DNA of 64,000 nt from Bathynomus jamesi (GCA_023014485.1 JAJOZX010001079.1:657501-721500); one strand, 5' to 3'; positions 22,254 to 33,500 are shown, counted from the stretch's first letter. The notes: generated by a model not told the origin, from the letters alone. A program made the numbers and translations.

Positions 22254-23802
22254 GGGTGTTTCAGGAGGAAAGGTCGATACTTCGGGAGGTGATAGTATCG
22301 GTCATTGTGAGAAAAAAAGTTCATATGAACATGTGTCTAATTCTGAATGGTTACGGAGATAGAGATGTTTGAATCTGATGCGCGCGCAGCTCTTCCTCCC
22401 CCTTCCCTCCCCTATAACCTTGAACCATGTAAGCTGAAATGTAAGCATGTAACATAAGCCAATCGACAGCTGACTGTTGTGAGTGACATTGTTTGGTGTT
22501 TGAAGCAGTTAAGAATGCCACATACCTTCACACATGCCGAATATGCAGATATGGTGTATGTCTACGGTTTTTGCGATGGAAGTGCAACAGCTGCTGTGGC
22601 AGAATACCGTCGACGGTTTCCGAACTGTAGAATTCCGAATCGAAGTGTGTTTACCAGGGTTTTCAACACATTGCGTGAGATTGGTACACTTCCCAGCGCT
22701 CATGTTTCATCTGAACGTGAAGGTCAACAAGATGTGAATGAAGTGGATTCTCAGTTGTAGTGGTAGCGTAGTCCTACTACTAGCTCACGAAGAATTTCTA
22801 CACGTCTCGGTGTACCACACACAAGAGTATGGCGAACATTACGTGAGGAAGGCTTGCATCCATATCATGTACAGCGTGTACAACACCTTCAACCAGGAGA
22901 CGCTGCCATGCGACTGGAATTTTGTCATTGGGTAAATGTTAATCGCCGATTGCTTCGATTAATACTGTTCACCGATGAAGCTACTTTCACCCGTGACGGT
23001 ACCAACAAAACTCGTAACTCTCATCGGTGGTCAGACGAAACTCCAAATGCCACTGGAAACAAATTTTCAACATCGTTTCTGCCAATGTGTGGTGCGGTAT
23101 CATCGATGATCAGCTGATTTGCCCTGTTACTTTAGAGAATCGTCTTACAGGACAAAGTTACCTAGAATTTCTGCAAAATGAATTGCCAGGACTATTGGAG
23201 GATGTTCCTTTGGCTACACGCGCTGGTATGTACTTTCAGCATGACGGAGCTCCTCCACATTCTACCCGTCTGGTGATGCAATACCTAAATCAAACTTTCC
23301 CTGGTCGATGGATCGGCCGCAGTGGTCCCATTCAATGGCCACCAAGGTCTTCAGACCTCTCTCCGTTAGATTATTATTGTTTGTGGGGCTGGATGAAAAG
23401 TCAAGTTTACAAAAGAAAGGTGGATACACGAGACGAATTGCTCGCGCGCATTTTGGATGCTGCTGCTGCTGCTGCCCGCATAAAGGAACGTCAAGATCAA
23501 CTCAGACGAACAACATGCGATCTTCGCACAAGAGTTGCAAAGTGCATTGAGGTTGACGGTGGGATTTTCGAAAACGTATTGTAAACTGTAACAAATTTGT
23601 CATTTCTGTATCTGATACCATTCAAAATGCCAATGTTTAAATATTAAATGTTAGAAACAGTAATTGGTTTCTCTTTCTTGATTACCATTAACAATATCTC
23701 CGTAACCATTCAGAATTAGACACATGTTCATATGAACTTTTTTCTCACAATGACCGATACTATCACCTCCCGAAGTATTGACCTTTCCTCCTGAAACACC
23801 CT
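22254..23802 (+). mobile_element. DD41D Tc1/mariner-type element, near full length
   Basis: Terminal repeats of about 115 bp, beginning GGGTGTTTCAGGAGGAAAGG and its inverse. The transposase starts at about 22515 (M-P-H-T-F-T-H-A-E-Y), with frame breaks near 22,740 and 23,050, and ends at 23,584. HTH region: S-T-R-L-G-V-P-H-T-R-V-W. Catalytic: L-F-T-D-E-A-T-F (D1), F-Q-H-D-G-A-P-P-H (D2) and L-S-P-L-D-Y-Y (D3), with 41 residues between D2 and D3 by my count. All three acids are present, but two indels break the frame. Flanked by TA/TG microsatellite. Confidence 0.9.
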
Positions 23803-23847
23803 GTGTGTGTGTGTGTGTATATGTATATATATATATATATATATATA
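23803..23847. repeat. (TG)n(TA)n microsatellite between two transposons
   Basis: A TG run followed by a TA run, joining the end of one DD41D element to the start of the next. Confidence 0.95.
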
Positions 23848-24596
23848 CAGGGTGGGCCGTAAGTTTCCATACATAGGAAAAATAAACATTTTTTTATGGA
23901 CAACCATTTTTATTTATATAATATGCTCTACATGGTTGCCATTGTTTTGAAAACACATTTCAATACGTGTTCCCCACTGTTGATGAACACGCATTAGCAC
24001 AGTTGACGTTATGCTTGTAATGGCGTTGGTGATACGTTCCTTTAGATGATTTATGTCTCGTATCTTTTCCTGATACACCATGGCCTTCAAGTGCCCCCAA
24101 AGATAGAAATCAAGGGGGTGAGATCTGGGGATCTGGGAGGCCATTCCACAGGACCACGCCGACCAATCCAAGCATCCGGAAACTGCTGATCCAAATACCG
24201 ACGCACGTGAAGACCATAATGAGGTGGAGCTCCATCTTGCTGGAAGTAAACTGGGAAGTTACCTTCCTCGTTTAGCAGGGATGGGAAAATCTCTTCTTGC
24301 AACATGTTAAGATACCTTTTGGCATTAAGATTTCCACTGACAAAAATTGGTCCAATAATTCTGTCACCCCATATCCCGGCCCACACCATCACTTTACCGG
24401 CACCTTGCATCTTCGTCGGACTCAGCCAGTTAGGGTTAGCATTACTCCAATAACGTATGTTTTGCCGATTAACCTCTCCATTGACGTAAAAATTTGCTTC
24501 ATCAGTAAACAAGATCTTACAAACGCATATTCTTACGGTATCTGAAACAAAAACAAACGTTTAAATTTTCCTATGTATGGAAACTTACGGCCCACC

Positions 24597-24599
<3 letters not shown>
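23848..24599 (-). mobile_element. DD41D Tc1/mariner-type element, N-terminus deleted
   Basis: Termini CAGGGTGGGCCGTAAGTTTC and its inverse, with TA on both sides (23846-23847, 24600-24601). The minus-strand ORF 24512-24087 plus 24171-23914 (one frameshift near 24,120) has [20 protein letters not shown] and H-P-L-D-F-Y-L-W-G, again DD41D spacing. The DNA-binding N-terminus is absent: the catalytic domain starts almost directly at the terminal repeat. Confidence 0.9.

Positions 24600-24636
<37 letters not shown>
24600..24636. repeat. (TA)n microsatellite
   Basis: Runs on from the transposon end. Confidence 0.95.
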
Positions 24637-24638
<2 letters not shown>

Positions 24639-24721
24639 ATATACATACACGCACGTGGGGGTTGTTAGTAATTTCAATCTTTGAAATTTAATCGTTTTTG
24701 ATCTCGGTCCTTTTCAGTATG

Positions 24722-25100
24722 TACACGGTGTCCATAATGTCTTGTCACTCCAGTAAGATACCAACTGATTTTCGTTTTTCTTTTAGACCCATTTGAAATG
24801 TGTGGTAGCAGCAACTATACGATTGAACAACGCATATTAGCTAGTACCTGGGTCCATGAGTGACGACGTAATGGCAAAACTATCCTTCAAAAAGGAGCTG
24901 CACAATTGAATCGGTCCTTGAAGTTTGCACGAATATTTTCAATCGTTTTGCTATTACGTGGTTTCTAATGGACCCAGGTACTAGCCAATATGCGTTGTTC
25001 AGTCGTATAGTTGCTGCTATCACACATTTCAAATGGGTCTGAAAGAAAAACGAAAATCAGTTGGTATCTTACTGGGGTGACAAGACATTGTGTGCATACA
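24722..25100. mobile_element. Palindromic MITE next to a DOCK exon
   Basis: Arms of about 155 bp (about 24736-24890 and 24935-25090) pair GATACCAACTGATTTTCG and TACCTGGGTCCAT with their inverses. The ends are similar to CACGGTGTCCATAATGTC. It stops about 70 bp before the acceptor of the exon at 25170. Confidence 0.8.
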
Positions 25101-25169
25101 CAGGATGTGTTTATAGTAAAAACAGGGAAGCAAAATAGAAATTTCCATTAAGTTCCATTGGCTTTCCAG

Positions 25170-25253
25170 GCGTTTTTGACGGACGAATACCTTGAGAAGA
25201 ATCCTGAAGATGAAGAAAAGGTCTCCGAACTTAAAGACCTGATATCGAAACAA
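25170..25253 (+). CDS. DOCK exon, DHR-2 lobe C
   Basis: 28 codons, phase 0 both sides, between CTTTCCAG and GTACGTAA. It encodes A-F-L-T-D-E-Y-L-E-K-N-P-E-D and K-V-S-E-L-K-D-L-I, directly continuing the nucleotide-sensor helix of the previous exon 12.1 kb upstream. Confidence 0.92.
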
Positions 25254-25380
25254 GTACGTAATCTCTGAATCCGTCTTACTCTTGAACGAGTGCGTTTGGA
25301 ATCATATTCCCCAAATCAATTGAGCGAGTGCCATAATTGTATAATAACTGAAGATAACTTTAATCTCATTGTACCCTTAG

Positions 25381-25512
25381 ATACCCTTGCTAGAGCTGGC
25401 CCTTGATATTCACGGGTGTTTAGTCAGTGTCGCCATGGCAGACCTTCATTCGCATTTGGCGGAACACTTCAAAAACATGAAGGCGATAATTCAGGAAAAC
25501 TACGGAGTCACC
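25381..25512 (+). CDS. DOCK exon, end of DHR-2
   Basis: 44 codons, phase 0 both sides, after a 127-bp intron. It encodes I-P-L-L-E-L-A-L-D-I-H-G, A-D-L-H-S-H-L-A-E-H-F and Q-E-N-Y-G-V-T. This is the last helix of lobe C; the C-terminal tail begins after it. Confidence 0.92.
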
Positions 25513-25739
25513 GTAAGTCGTTCTTTATAACTAAATTTAGTTCCTCAAAGATCACCTAATCAAATACTATGACGTATTTAATAAATATAATGCGGTGTTT
25601 TCGAACCGAGTCCCGCGAAATTTCCCACGGAGGCTTTTTCCTCAGGAGTGTAACTCGCTTTCATATTAGCCATTACGTGTTATTCTACCTGCAACAAAAA
25701 AAAAAAAAGGTCACAAAACAAGACATCAATTTGAACATT

Positions 25740-25822
25740 TGTTTTAGTTCTAATGTATTACTTTGTAAATTTAATTTAAAATAAATTTCCGATGAGACCG
25801 GACTTATGGGACACCCTGTATG
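25740..25822. repeat. Solo mariner-type terminal repeat
   Basis: Ends TTATGGGACACCCTGTATG, the standard outer end of Tc1/mariner-like elements in this window, but no partner end is visible nearby. A remnant, or a recombined end. Confidence 0.4.
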
Positions 25823-25961
25823 TATGTATGAATTAGTCAATTAGAAGGAATTCTAAAAAATTGCGCACAGAGATTCGAAGAACTAAATTATTGGAAAATA
25901 TTATGTAAATTAAAACTAATCGTTGGAAAGAAAAATACTGTACTATAATGTACAGTTTCGC

Positions 25962-25984
25962 GGGGGTGGGGTGGGGTGGGGGGG
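25962..25984 (+). repeat. G-rich tract, G-quadruplex motif
   Basis: Four G-runs of 4-7 G separated by single T. It fits the G3+N1-7 quadruplex pattern on the DOCK sense strand, within an intron. Confidence 0.85.
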
Positions 25985-26016
25985 ATATATAAAAATTATG
26001 AATTAATGAATTAGTA

Positions 26017-26335
26017 CCGTATTGGCCCGAATATAAGACGAGGTTTTTGTTCAACGTCACGGCCTTAGAAAATGCAACTCCTCTTATATTCTCGGATAAT
26101 AGACTGTTGTATGCCGGTGATTATCATCCGCCATTTAATTTTGTATCATTGTCCGTGAATAAACATTTTGTTTGCTTTTTCTACAAATTATTTTTTTTTA
26201 AGTACAATTAGTAAAATTGTTATATGCCGATGATTATCCGCCAACAGTAGTATGTGGTATTTTTTTAAATTTCAAGCAAAATTTGTTGGCACCCGACCAC
26301 AAGGTGGTGATCGTCTTATATTCGGGCCAATACGG
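26017..26335. mobile_element. MITE with TA flanks
   Basis: Starts ACCGTATTGGCCCGAATATA and ends with its inverse, with TA on both sides (26015-26016, 26336-26337). The interior of about 265 bp is non-coding and holds a diverged direct repeat (TGCCGGTGATTATCATCCGCC near 26113 and TGCCGATGATTATCCGCC near 26224). Confidence 0.85.
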
Positions 26336-26927
26336 TAATATTGTGTTTTTCTTTATAAACAAAACCCAGTCATTGCCAGTTAGTAATTTCCTATGCATTT
26401 AGGACATTTTGTTCGTAGTCTTTTGGTTTTTGTTAAATTCATTCTCCGCAATTTGGTTATTTGGTCGAAGATTTTCGAAAATGTGGCCCTAGTTCTACAT
26501 TTATTTTAGTGGTTTTTGTCGTTCAAGCGTAATTAAATTCGGATAAAAAAAAAATGGTGAAGCACGCAATTTAAAAAGTTTGATTGATGTGAGCAGTCCA
26601 TCATGCTCTCAAACACACACTTCTCCCTCTATTCCTCACTACACACACGTGCATCTTACACACTACACAATCTTTTCAAAATTTAGATTAAAAAGAAAAG
26701 AAAAATGGTATCATTAAGCCTTGGAGACCTTGTTTTTGGCTCTCTCCTTCTTCTGCGGAGGGGTCACTTTTGCGGGCGCTGGCCCTTAGCCCCCTCCTCC
26801 TTACATAAAAAAAAAAAATGAAAAGTACAAACACACTTTCTCGTCCAGTTATGCCTACCAAGATTTTTTGTTAAGAGGTGTATTATTAAAGAATGCAATA
26901 TTCAAAATGTATTAAAATCCATAATAC

Positions 26928-27526
26928 GAGGGTAAGTCAGAAAGTATCGGCAATTTGTCTGTCTTTTTTTCCAGAATTGTCTACACTGCTGACCGTTGGC
27001 GGCGCTGCAGTCACTGAGCGTACAGATCGCTGAGTCGCGGCATTGATACGTTGACACTCAGTTGTTCAGTTGTAATTGCGCTGTAAACATGGTCGCACCA
27101 CTTTCGACTTGCACCAAAGAAGAGCATCATGCAGTCCTGACGCAGAACCTGTAGGGCGGCCGTCCACATCGACCACTAAGTCGACACTTGTTCGGACATT
27201 TTTGAACATTTCAATTCATTTGTACACGCTTCGCTGTGCTAAAACTTGATCACCATACTGTACAGATAATCTTCTGTGAATTTCAGTCCCTTTAACGCCC
27301 TCATCCCACAAAAAACGAACGACTGCACGCTGCTCTTCTTTGGTGCAAGTCGAAAGTGGTGCGGCCATGTTTACAGCGCGATTACAACTGAACTGAGTGT
27401 CAAGGTCTCAATCCCACGAAGTAGCGATCTGTACGCTCAGTGACTGCAGCGCCGCCAACGGTCAGCAGTGTACACAATGCTGGAAAAAAAGAGAGATAAA
27501 TTGCGATACTTTTTGACTTACCCTCG
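26928..27526 (-). mobile_element. Mariner-derived long palindrome carrying an HTH fragment
   Basis: Ends CGAGGGTAAGTCAGAAAGTA and inverse. Arms of about 200-215 bp. The minus strand from 27,368 encodes a mariner N-terminal helix-turn-helix: A-A-P-L-S-T-C-T-K-E-E-Q, R-F-L-W-D-E-G-V-K-G-T-E-I-H, Q-R-S-V-Y-K, then one stop and E-M-F-K-N-V-R-T-S-V. The start of the same gene is repeated in inverted form in the other arm (27,090). No catalytic domain. Confidence 0.85.
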
Positions 27527-27546
27527 TGTGTGTGTGTGTGTATATA

Positions 27547-28258
27547 CAGGGTGGGCCGAAAGTCTGGATCCATAGGAAAATATTTATTTTAATACATAAA
27601 TTACAACAAATGGTAAATACTTAAAATGAATATCAACTTTAACTCGTAAGTGCGTATCCGTGATACTGTACAGTGGTTCGTACTCCAGTATAAACAACAA
27701 ATTATAACAAATGCTCAAATTGGCGGCCTCTGACATCGAGATACTTAGGGATGGAATTTATGATTTTTAATAATTCTTCGAATTGACGTTCTCGAGATGC
27801 GTGTTTCATTTGATAATCTTCTTGTTGACTTTACTGGACTATTCGTTAAAGTTTCACATACCATTGCAGAGGTATTTTCATCAGTTGCAGTATTTGGACG
27901 ACCAGAACGCCGTCGATCATGTACGTTTAAACAACTTGCCAACAGTCGCATGTGTTACTGGATGCTTATCAGGATGATTTCTATTGAATTCGGTAGCAAC
28001 TTCTCTGTGTGTAGCGCCCTGTCTTGCGTACATGAGCACAAGTTCTACCCGGTCTTCTGTTGTTAGATTCGAAGCCATTTCTGGGCTGAAATAAAAAAAG
28101 TATTTGAGTATTTATACTGGAGTACGAATTACTGTACAGTATCACGGATGCGCATTTACGAGTTAAAGTTGATATTCATTTTAAGTATTTACCATTTGTT
28201 GTAATTTATGTATTAAAATAAATATTTTCCTATGGATCCAGGCTTTCGGCCCACCCTG
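27547..28258 (-). mobile_element. Tc1/mariner derivative, HTH only
   Basis: Ends CAGGGTGGGCCGAAAGTC and inverse, with TA both sides. Arms of about 150 bp. The minus strand from about 28,076 reads M-A-S-N-L-T-T-E-D-R-V-E-L-V, with a frameshift near 27,930, then R-R-R-S-G-R-P-N-T-A-T and R-I-S-R-T-S-I-R-R-I. It lacks all catalytic motifs. The end resembles the element at 23,848 (CAGGGTGGGCCG). Confidence 0.85.
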
Positions 28259-28294
28259 TATATATATATATATATATATATTGTATATATATAT

Positions 28295-28341
<47 letters not shown>
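28259..28341. repeat. (TA)n microsatellite
   Basis: Nearly pure TA up to about 15 bp before the DOCK acceptor at 28,354. Confidence 0.95.
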
Positions 28342-28343
<2 letters not shown>

Positions 28344-28354
28344 AATTATTGCAG

Positions 28355-28458
28355 CTTAAGCCAACCGACTTGGAGCAAGAGGTGCAGTCGTTTAAACGTC
28401 TGAAAACTCAAGACACAGGGTCTGCCAGGTCATCTCATTACTCATTGACCGGAGGAGA
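28355..28458 (+). CDS. DOCK exon, C-terminal tail
   Basis: 104 bp after TTATTGCAG, before GTATGTAT; phase 0 in, phase 2 out. It encodes L-K-P-T-D-L-E-Q-E-V-Q and S-A-R-S-S-H-Y-S-L-T-G-G. Low-complexity serine-rich tail starts here. Confidence 0.8.
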
Positions 28459-28974
28459 GTATGTATCTAATTATAATTTAGGACTAATATTCATTTCATA
28501 CCAAATACCCAAACTAATTTTATGCCAAGGAAAGGAGTCATTCCGTTCTGATATTCAAACTTTTCTTCCAAATCGATTGTCTTAAAATAAAATGTATATA
28601 ATGATAAGGAAAGTTTATGGAGTCTCTTTGACGCATTGGTTTGAATGAAATGATTGATAACGCTGCTTCTATTTCATTATATTAAATTTCCTTTGAATCA
28701 GCATGCCATGGTCTTGTTTTAAAGTTTTTAATCTTATTGTGTTAACTGTTGTTATGACATATAGTTTCAGTTGTTCCTCCTCCTTGTTTCATTTAGCATT
28801 TCTTTTAAATTATTATTCTTGTAGACCTTTTTCTAAGAGTATTTTTTCCTTTAGTTTCAACCTCATTTCAAAAGTTCTATCGTGCGCATTTTGTATATGG
28901 AAAAAATTAAATTTTGCCCAAATCTCACGATGAAAGAATTGTATTGTGATTTATTTTCCCCCTTTTTTTTTCAG

Positions 28975-29076
28975 TCCTTTGTCGCGCATCATTATAAAAG
29001 GCAACGCAACGCTTCCGAGAGGGTTCTGCCCCCCGGGGTCTGCCACCATTACGAGAAAGGATAAGAAAGGACTCAA
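28975..29076 (+). CDS. DOCK exon, basic tail segment
   Basis: 102 bp after TTTTTTCAG, before GTATGTAA; phase 2 in and out. It encodes P-L-S-R-I-I-I-K-G-N-A-T-L-P and T-I-T-R-K-D-K-K-G-L. A basic stretch in this position binds phosphatidic acid in vertebrate DOCK1/2 (family knowledge; equivalence inferred). Confidence 0.78.
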
Positions 29077-29290
29077 GTATGTAATTTTCCCCATTAAATA
29101 ATTGTTAAGGAAACTGCATTTCTGTTTTCGTCATTCTGTTATCACCAACTCGTCCCCTCCATTATTTAATTTATTTATTTATTTATTTATTTTATTTATT
29201 TAGGCGGGGTACTCCGTACTGTTTTCCGATCCCTTTTACTTTACTTTAGTAGAATTTCTTTTATCTTTATCTGGCTCGAATTCCCTTCAG

Positions 29291-29411
29291 ATACCTACGC
29301 CCCAGGCGTGACAGCACTGTGACGAGGCGAGAACCGACGACCAAATGGTTCGAATCCACCTTCACGAACGAATTCACGCCTCATGCATCTCCCGTGGAAG
29401 TGAGGCAGAAG
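29291..29411 (+). CDS. DOCK exon, tail
   Basis: 121 bp after CCCTTCAG, before GTACATCC; phase 2 in, phase 0 out. It encodes Y-L-R-P-R-R-D-S-T-V-T-R-R and T-K-W-F-E-S-T-F. Assigned from phase continuity and position; conservation in the tail is low. Confidence 0.72.
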
Positions 29412-29615
29412 GTACATCCCTTTCATCATTAAATTATGTACCAAGTTAATCCTCTCTCCCTAGAGTATATTAATTTGTCATAATAAGTTTTAGTTGTAGC
29501 CTTGGTATTATCGTTGTAGTATAAAAAAATATCGAAAAAGGTTTTTTTTTTAAGTTTTGAAACTGGGCCTCAATTGCCTTCCTCATTGTGTGTGATTTCG
29601 TTTAATAACCCGCAG

Positions 29616-29718
29616 AAAGCTAGTAAATTGTCCAGAACGGATTCGCAGTTATCTCGTCCAGGCTCCTTCAACTCATCCATTAAGTCCACCTCATCCATCA
29701 CGTCTCTAGACAGACTTT
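29616..29718 (+). CDS. DOCK exon, serine-rich tail
   Basis: 103 bp after ACCCGCAG, before GTAAGTCG; phase 0 in, phase 1 out. It encodes K-L-S-R-T-D-S-Q-L-S-R-P-G and S-S-I-K-S-T-S-S-I-T-S-L, a likely phosphorylated, disordered region. Confidence 0.75.
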
Positions 29719-29844
29719 GTAAGTCGTGGCACATTCATGACCATTGAGTTGTAATTTGTAATGCTTGAAATATAGAGGCATAAAGGTACCATTCGAGTCA
29801 TCTTTATGGCAAGATAATGGCATTAGTGTTAATTTCAATTCATT

Positions 29845-29872
29845 TTGCTTGCTTGCTTGCTTGCTTGCTTGT
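29845..29872. repeat. (GCTT)n microsatellite
   Basis: Six to seven TTGC/GCTT units in the intron. Confidence 0.9.
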
Positions 29873-29924
29873 GTCCATGCCAACAAACTACTTTTGAATT
29901 AAACTCTGGACTTCATTGAGGACC

Positions 29925-30046
29925 AGGTCGCGATACCGCTTCCCGTTGATCAGCGAAATAAAGCGACGTTGGGTTTGGGTAGTAGTTGGATCGGGGGACC
30001 GTCCTCCGTGTCCAGATGATGTAGCGACCAGTGGTTCGGGTCCCAT
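29925..30046 (+). repeat. 5S-rRNA-derived SINE, truncated
   Basis: Second copy of the 5S-headed SINE: GATCAGCGAAATAAAGCGAC, then TAGTAGTTGGATCG, then ATGATGTAGCGACCAGTGG. It ends in GTTCGGGTCCCATT plus an ATTT tail, 20 bp from the acceptor of the next DOCK exon. Confidence 0.8.
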
Positions 30047-30065
30047 TATTTATTTATTTTTAAAG

Positions 30066-30214
30066 CTTACGAGGGTGATGTTGTAAGTCTGAACTACTCG
30101 TCGGAACCAGTCTCACCCGTCATTCAGATCGACTCTCCCCCTCCACTCCCTACCAAGAACCGAAACTTGGACCCGGACAGATTCTCTCTGAGCCCTAACT
30201 TAAACTCATATCAG
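30066..30214 (+). CDS. DOCK exon with Crk-type SH3 ligand
   Basis: 149 bp after a weak TTTTTAAAG acceptor, before GTAAACAT; phase 1 in, phase 0 out. It encodes Y-E-G-D-V-V-S-L-N-Y-S-S-E-P and S-P-P-P-L-P-T-K-N-R. The P-x-L-P-x-K core is the ligand class bound by the first SH3 domain of Crk, the classical partner of DOCK180. It supports the identity of the low-complexity tail and suggests Crk regulation. The upstream tract is only an ATTT repeat following a SINE. Confidence 0.82.
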
Positions 30215-30248
30215 GTAAACATCGCTGAACAGCCGTGCTCTTTGTTTA

Positions 30249-30473
30249 TGGAGGGTTGACAAAAGTAAATAGACACCACGATGATTGTCCTCGAGAAGAA
30301 ATGGCAAAGCTCGTCACTTGAGTGCCAGAACGTGTCAGCTTTTTACGTAATGCAAAAAGGGGAAAGCAACATTATTCTGAATATATTCATTCGACAAATT
30401 TGTTATTATTTATTGACTTTTATTATTATTAAATCAAAAACCGAAAGTGTCTATTTACTTTTGTCAACCCTCT
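30249..30473. mobile_element. MITE with 26-bp terminal repeats
   Basis: GAGGGTTGACAAAAGTAAAT plus AGACAC at the left and its exact inverse at the right, next to TA dinucleotides. Non-coding. Confidence 0.85.
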
Positions 30474-30569
30474 GTACATAATTATAAGCTAGTGATAATT
30501 TGATTCAGATACTTAAATTCAATACTCATTATGAAAATAATAATAATAATAATAGCTGACAGAGCGTCC

Positions 30570-33500
30570 CGTGGCTCGATCAATTAGGGCTTCTCTCGGC
30601 AGTGCTGAGACTCCTCTGAGTCGTGGGTTTGAACCCCAGTGCTGCCCAGAGCTGGGTGGTTGTCTTTTCTGTATCTTACGTCACGGCGAGGCGGCGGGGG
30701 GTCGGCCCACCCAACTTGACTCTAGCTAAGGTAGCCCATGCTCGGGCATCTAACTCTCGTTTCTGGGAACCCCTCCCCCCCGCGGGTGAACCGCATTGTT
30801 GTGGAGGGGGTGTTTGCGTGCCTCTTTGACCTGGTAGGTTGTATCAGCTGGGATCTTTTCTCTCTGGTTGGGTCACCTATGCTGTCTTGGCTACGGGTGA
30901 GAGGCCGGACCAATCGGTTTAGTTTCATGAATGAGTTTGCATGATTCTCTCCCCCTGGCTCTCAGAAGACCAGGAACTGGCAGTGCCCCATCCCTGGAGG
31001 GAGGTGGGCTCAGTCGTTATCCTGCAATCCCTCCCACTGATACTTTGTTTACCGACCCGGCGCGTTTATTGGCTATGAATATGAGTTCTCACCAACCTTG
31101 TTACTACTGCTGTCCTGCTACCTGCCCCGAAAGCCTTGTTCCCCAGTAACATTTTGGTCCTATCTTCCTCCTCTTTCTGTTTCCCGCACCATCCTTACTT
31201 GATTCTTCGTCCATCATCCGAGAAATCTTTTTCCGATATCTCTCTTTTCTCCGTGTATGATGATCTCATCCGATCTCTTTGTGGGAAATCAAAGTCTATT
31301 AAGTTTTTACATGATGGTTTACTTTTGAGACTTCAAACCCCCAACAAGCATCTGCGATTGTCTCTATACAGTCTCTTGGGACGGTGTCGGTTTCGCCTCT
31401 TCTCCATCCTACGCTTAACTTTTCCAAAGAGAAGATTTATGGCAGGGAATTCCTTCGAAAAGAAATGGATACGCTTAAAGAGTGGCTCTCCTCTCTTGGT
31501 GCTGTGAATGTCTACAGGATTCAGACCAGTTATGAGTGTGTCCTTTTCCCATCTCTCCTCATTTTTACCGTCAATACATCGCATCCATCGACTTCAGTTA
31601 AATTGGTACTGTTTTAACTCTCAGAAGCACGGCCATGTGAAGGCTAGGTGTCATTGTGCAGAAGCAGTCTGCTCGAAATGTGGTACTTCCGGGCATGATG
31701 AATCGCTTTGTGATGCGCTTTCGAAATGCGTTAATTGCTCGGGCCCTCACCCTTCTTCCTCTTGAACCTGCCCCAGTTACCTCACTGAAAAAGAGGTTCT
31801 GGCTTTGTCGGTTCATCGAAAGGTTCGCTTCAGAGAGACCCACATTTTGGTCGGGACATCTCGCCCAGGGAAATCTGCTAGTTTTGCTCCGGGCTTGGTG
31901 CGGACCCGTTCACCCAAACATCTGCTACGACTTCCGCTCCTACTACTTCCACACGGAAACTGGTGTGGTCCACCGGACCACGTCTTTTAGTTCTCGACAT
32001 GTGTCAGTTACTCCTCGACTCCACCTTTGGAAAAGGAAGGAATCTTTTTCGTCGACTGATTCTTCTCCTAAACAGGTTAAAACCCCTAATCTGGAATCAG
32101 TTACATCCAACCCCACACACTTTCGTCTCCCTTATCAGTAGTATTCTTTCCCCCGAAACAAATCATGGACGCCATCAAAGATTCCCGTTCCATCCTCTAC
32201 CTTCATCGCTACTCCACGTCGCGTCGCCCTGATACTCTCCGCGACACGGACTCCTGCCCTGACAATACCCAATTATTACCCATGTCTCGTTGTCTCGGGA
32301 GCAACCTCTTAATGGATCTCATGACCGCACTCCCATCTCGTTTGCCATTCCTCCTCGAACCCATCAATCGTCTTGCGTTTCATTATCTTAATAGTGTTCC
32401 CAGTTCTGGACATAATGGAACGTCCGTTTCTTCAGCGAGAGGCCGACGTCCTCCCTAGATACTGATGATGCCGAACTTTAAACTACTACTGTGGAATTAC
32501 CGCAGTATGTTATATAATAGGGAGATGCTTCGTACCCTCCTTTCCGAGCTCCATCCTAGTATTGTTTGTCTGCAAGAGACCCTACTGGACCCCATTTTGT
32601 AGCTTACTCGTCGCTCTCTCCCCCTTCCGCGATTGGCGGACGAGGTACTACTATTCTTGTCCATACTGAAATGCCTCATAGCCATATTCCGTTGCCCTCT
32701 CCTACTGAGGCCTGCTCCGTTCGTATTTCTTTTGGAGAAGACTTGCTTTTTATGTGCCAGCGCAGTCGTGATTCCGAAAGTCTCGTAGTACCATCGGTAA
32801 TCTCCTTCAACTTGAAACGGCAATCCGTACCGCTTTTTTAAAAAAAGTTTTTGTTTTTTTTTTACTTCGAGAAGGCATACGATACTATGTGACATGTCGC
32901 CGTGGTATTCTTGCCGACCTTTATCAGCATGGACTTCGAGGTAGGTTTTTTACTTTTTTTCGGAATTTCTTGCATGAACGTTCCTTCTAAGTCTGATTGG
33001 CTATAGCACTGATTTTACTCACAACTTGAAGGTGTTCCCAAAGGGAGTGTCTTAAGTTGCAAATGATTTGCCGTTGCGATCAATTCTATTACGAAATGTC
33101 TCTCATCTCGTGTCTTAGCTACCCTGTACGTCGATGAACGTCATTTACTCATCATCTCTTCGACCGATTTTCCTGGAGTGGCATTTACAAAAGACCATCA
33201 ATGCCACCTATCGGTGGGCGGATGAGCATGGATATCAGTTTACTGCGGGTAAGACAGTGGCTATGATGATTAATCGTCGACGAGGCTTTGTTTCTCCTCT
33301 TACTCTTCGACTTGGGAATACCCCAGTTCGATTTGTCTCGGAAATAAATACTTAGGACTCATCTTTGATGAGCGACTGACGTGAATTCCTCATTTAAACT
33401 TTTTACGTAATAAGTGTTTGCGGCGTTTGGACTTCTTCCAATTGTTGTCGTGAACTAATTGGGGGGGCTGACAGAAAGACTATCCTTCGCCTCTACCAAC

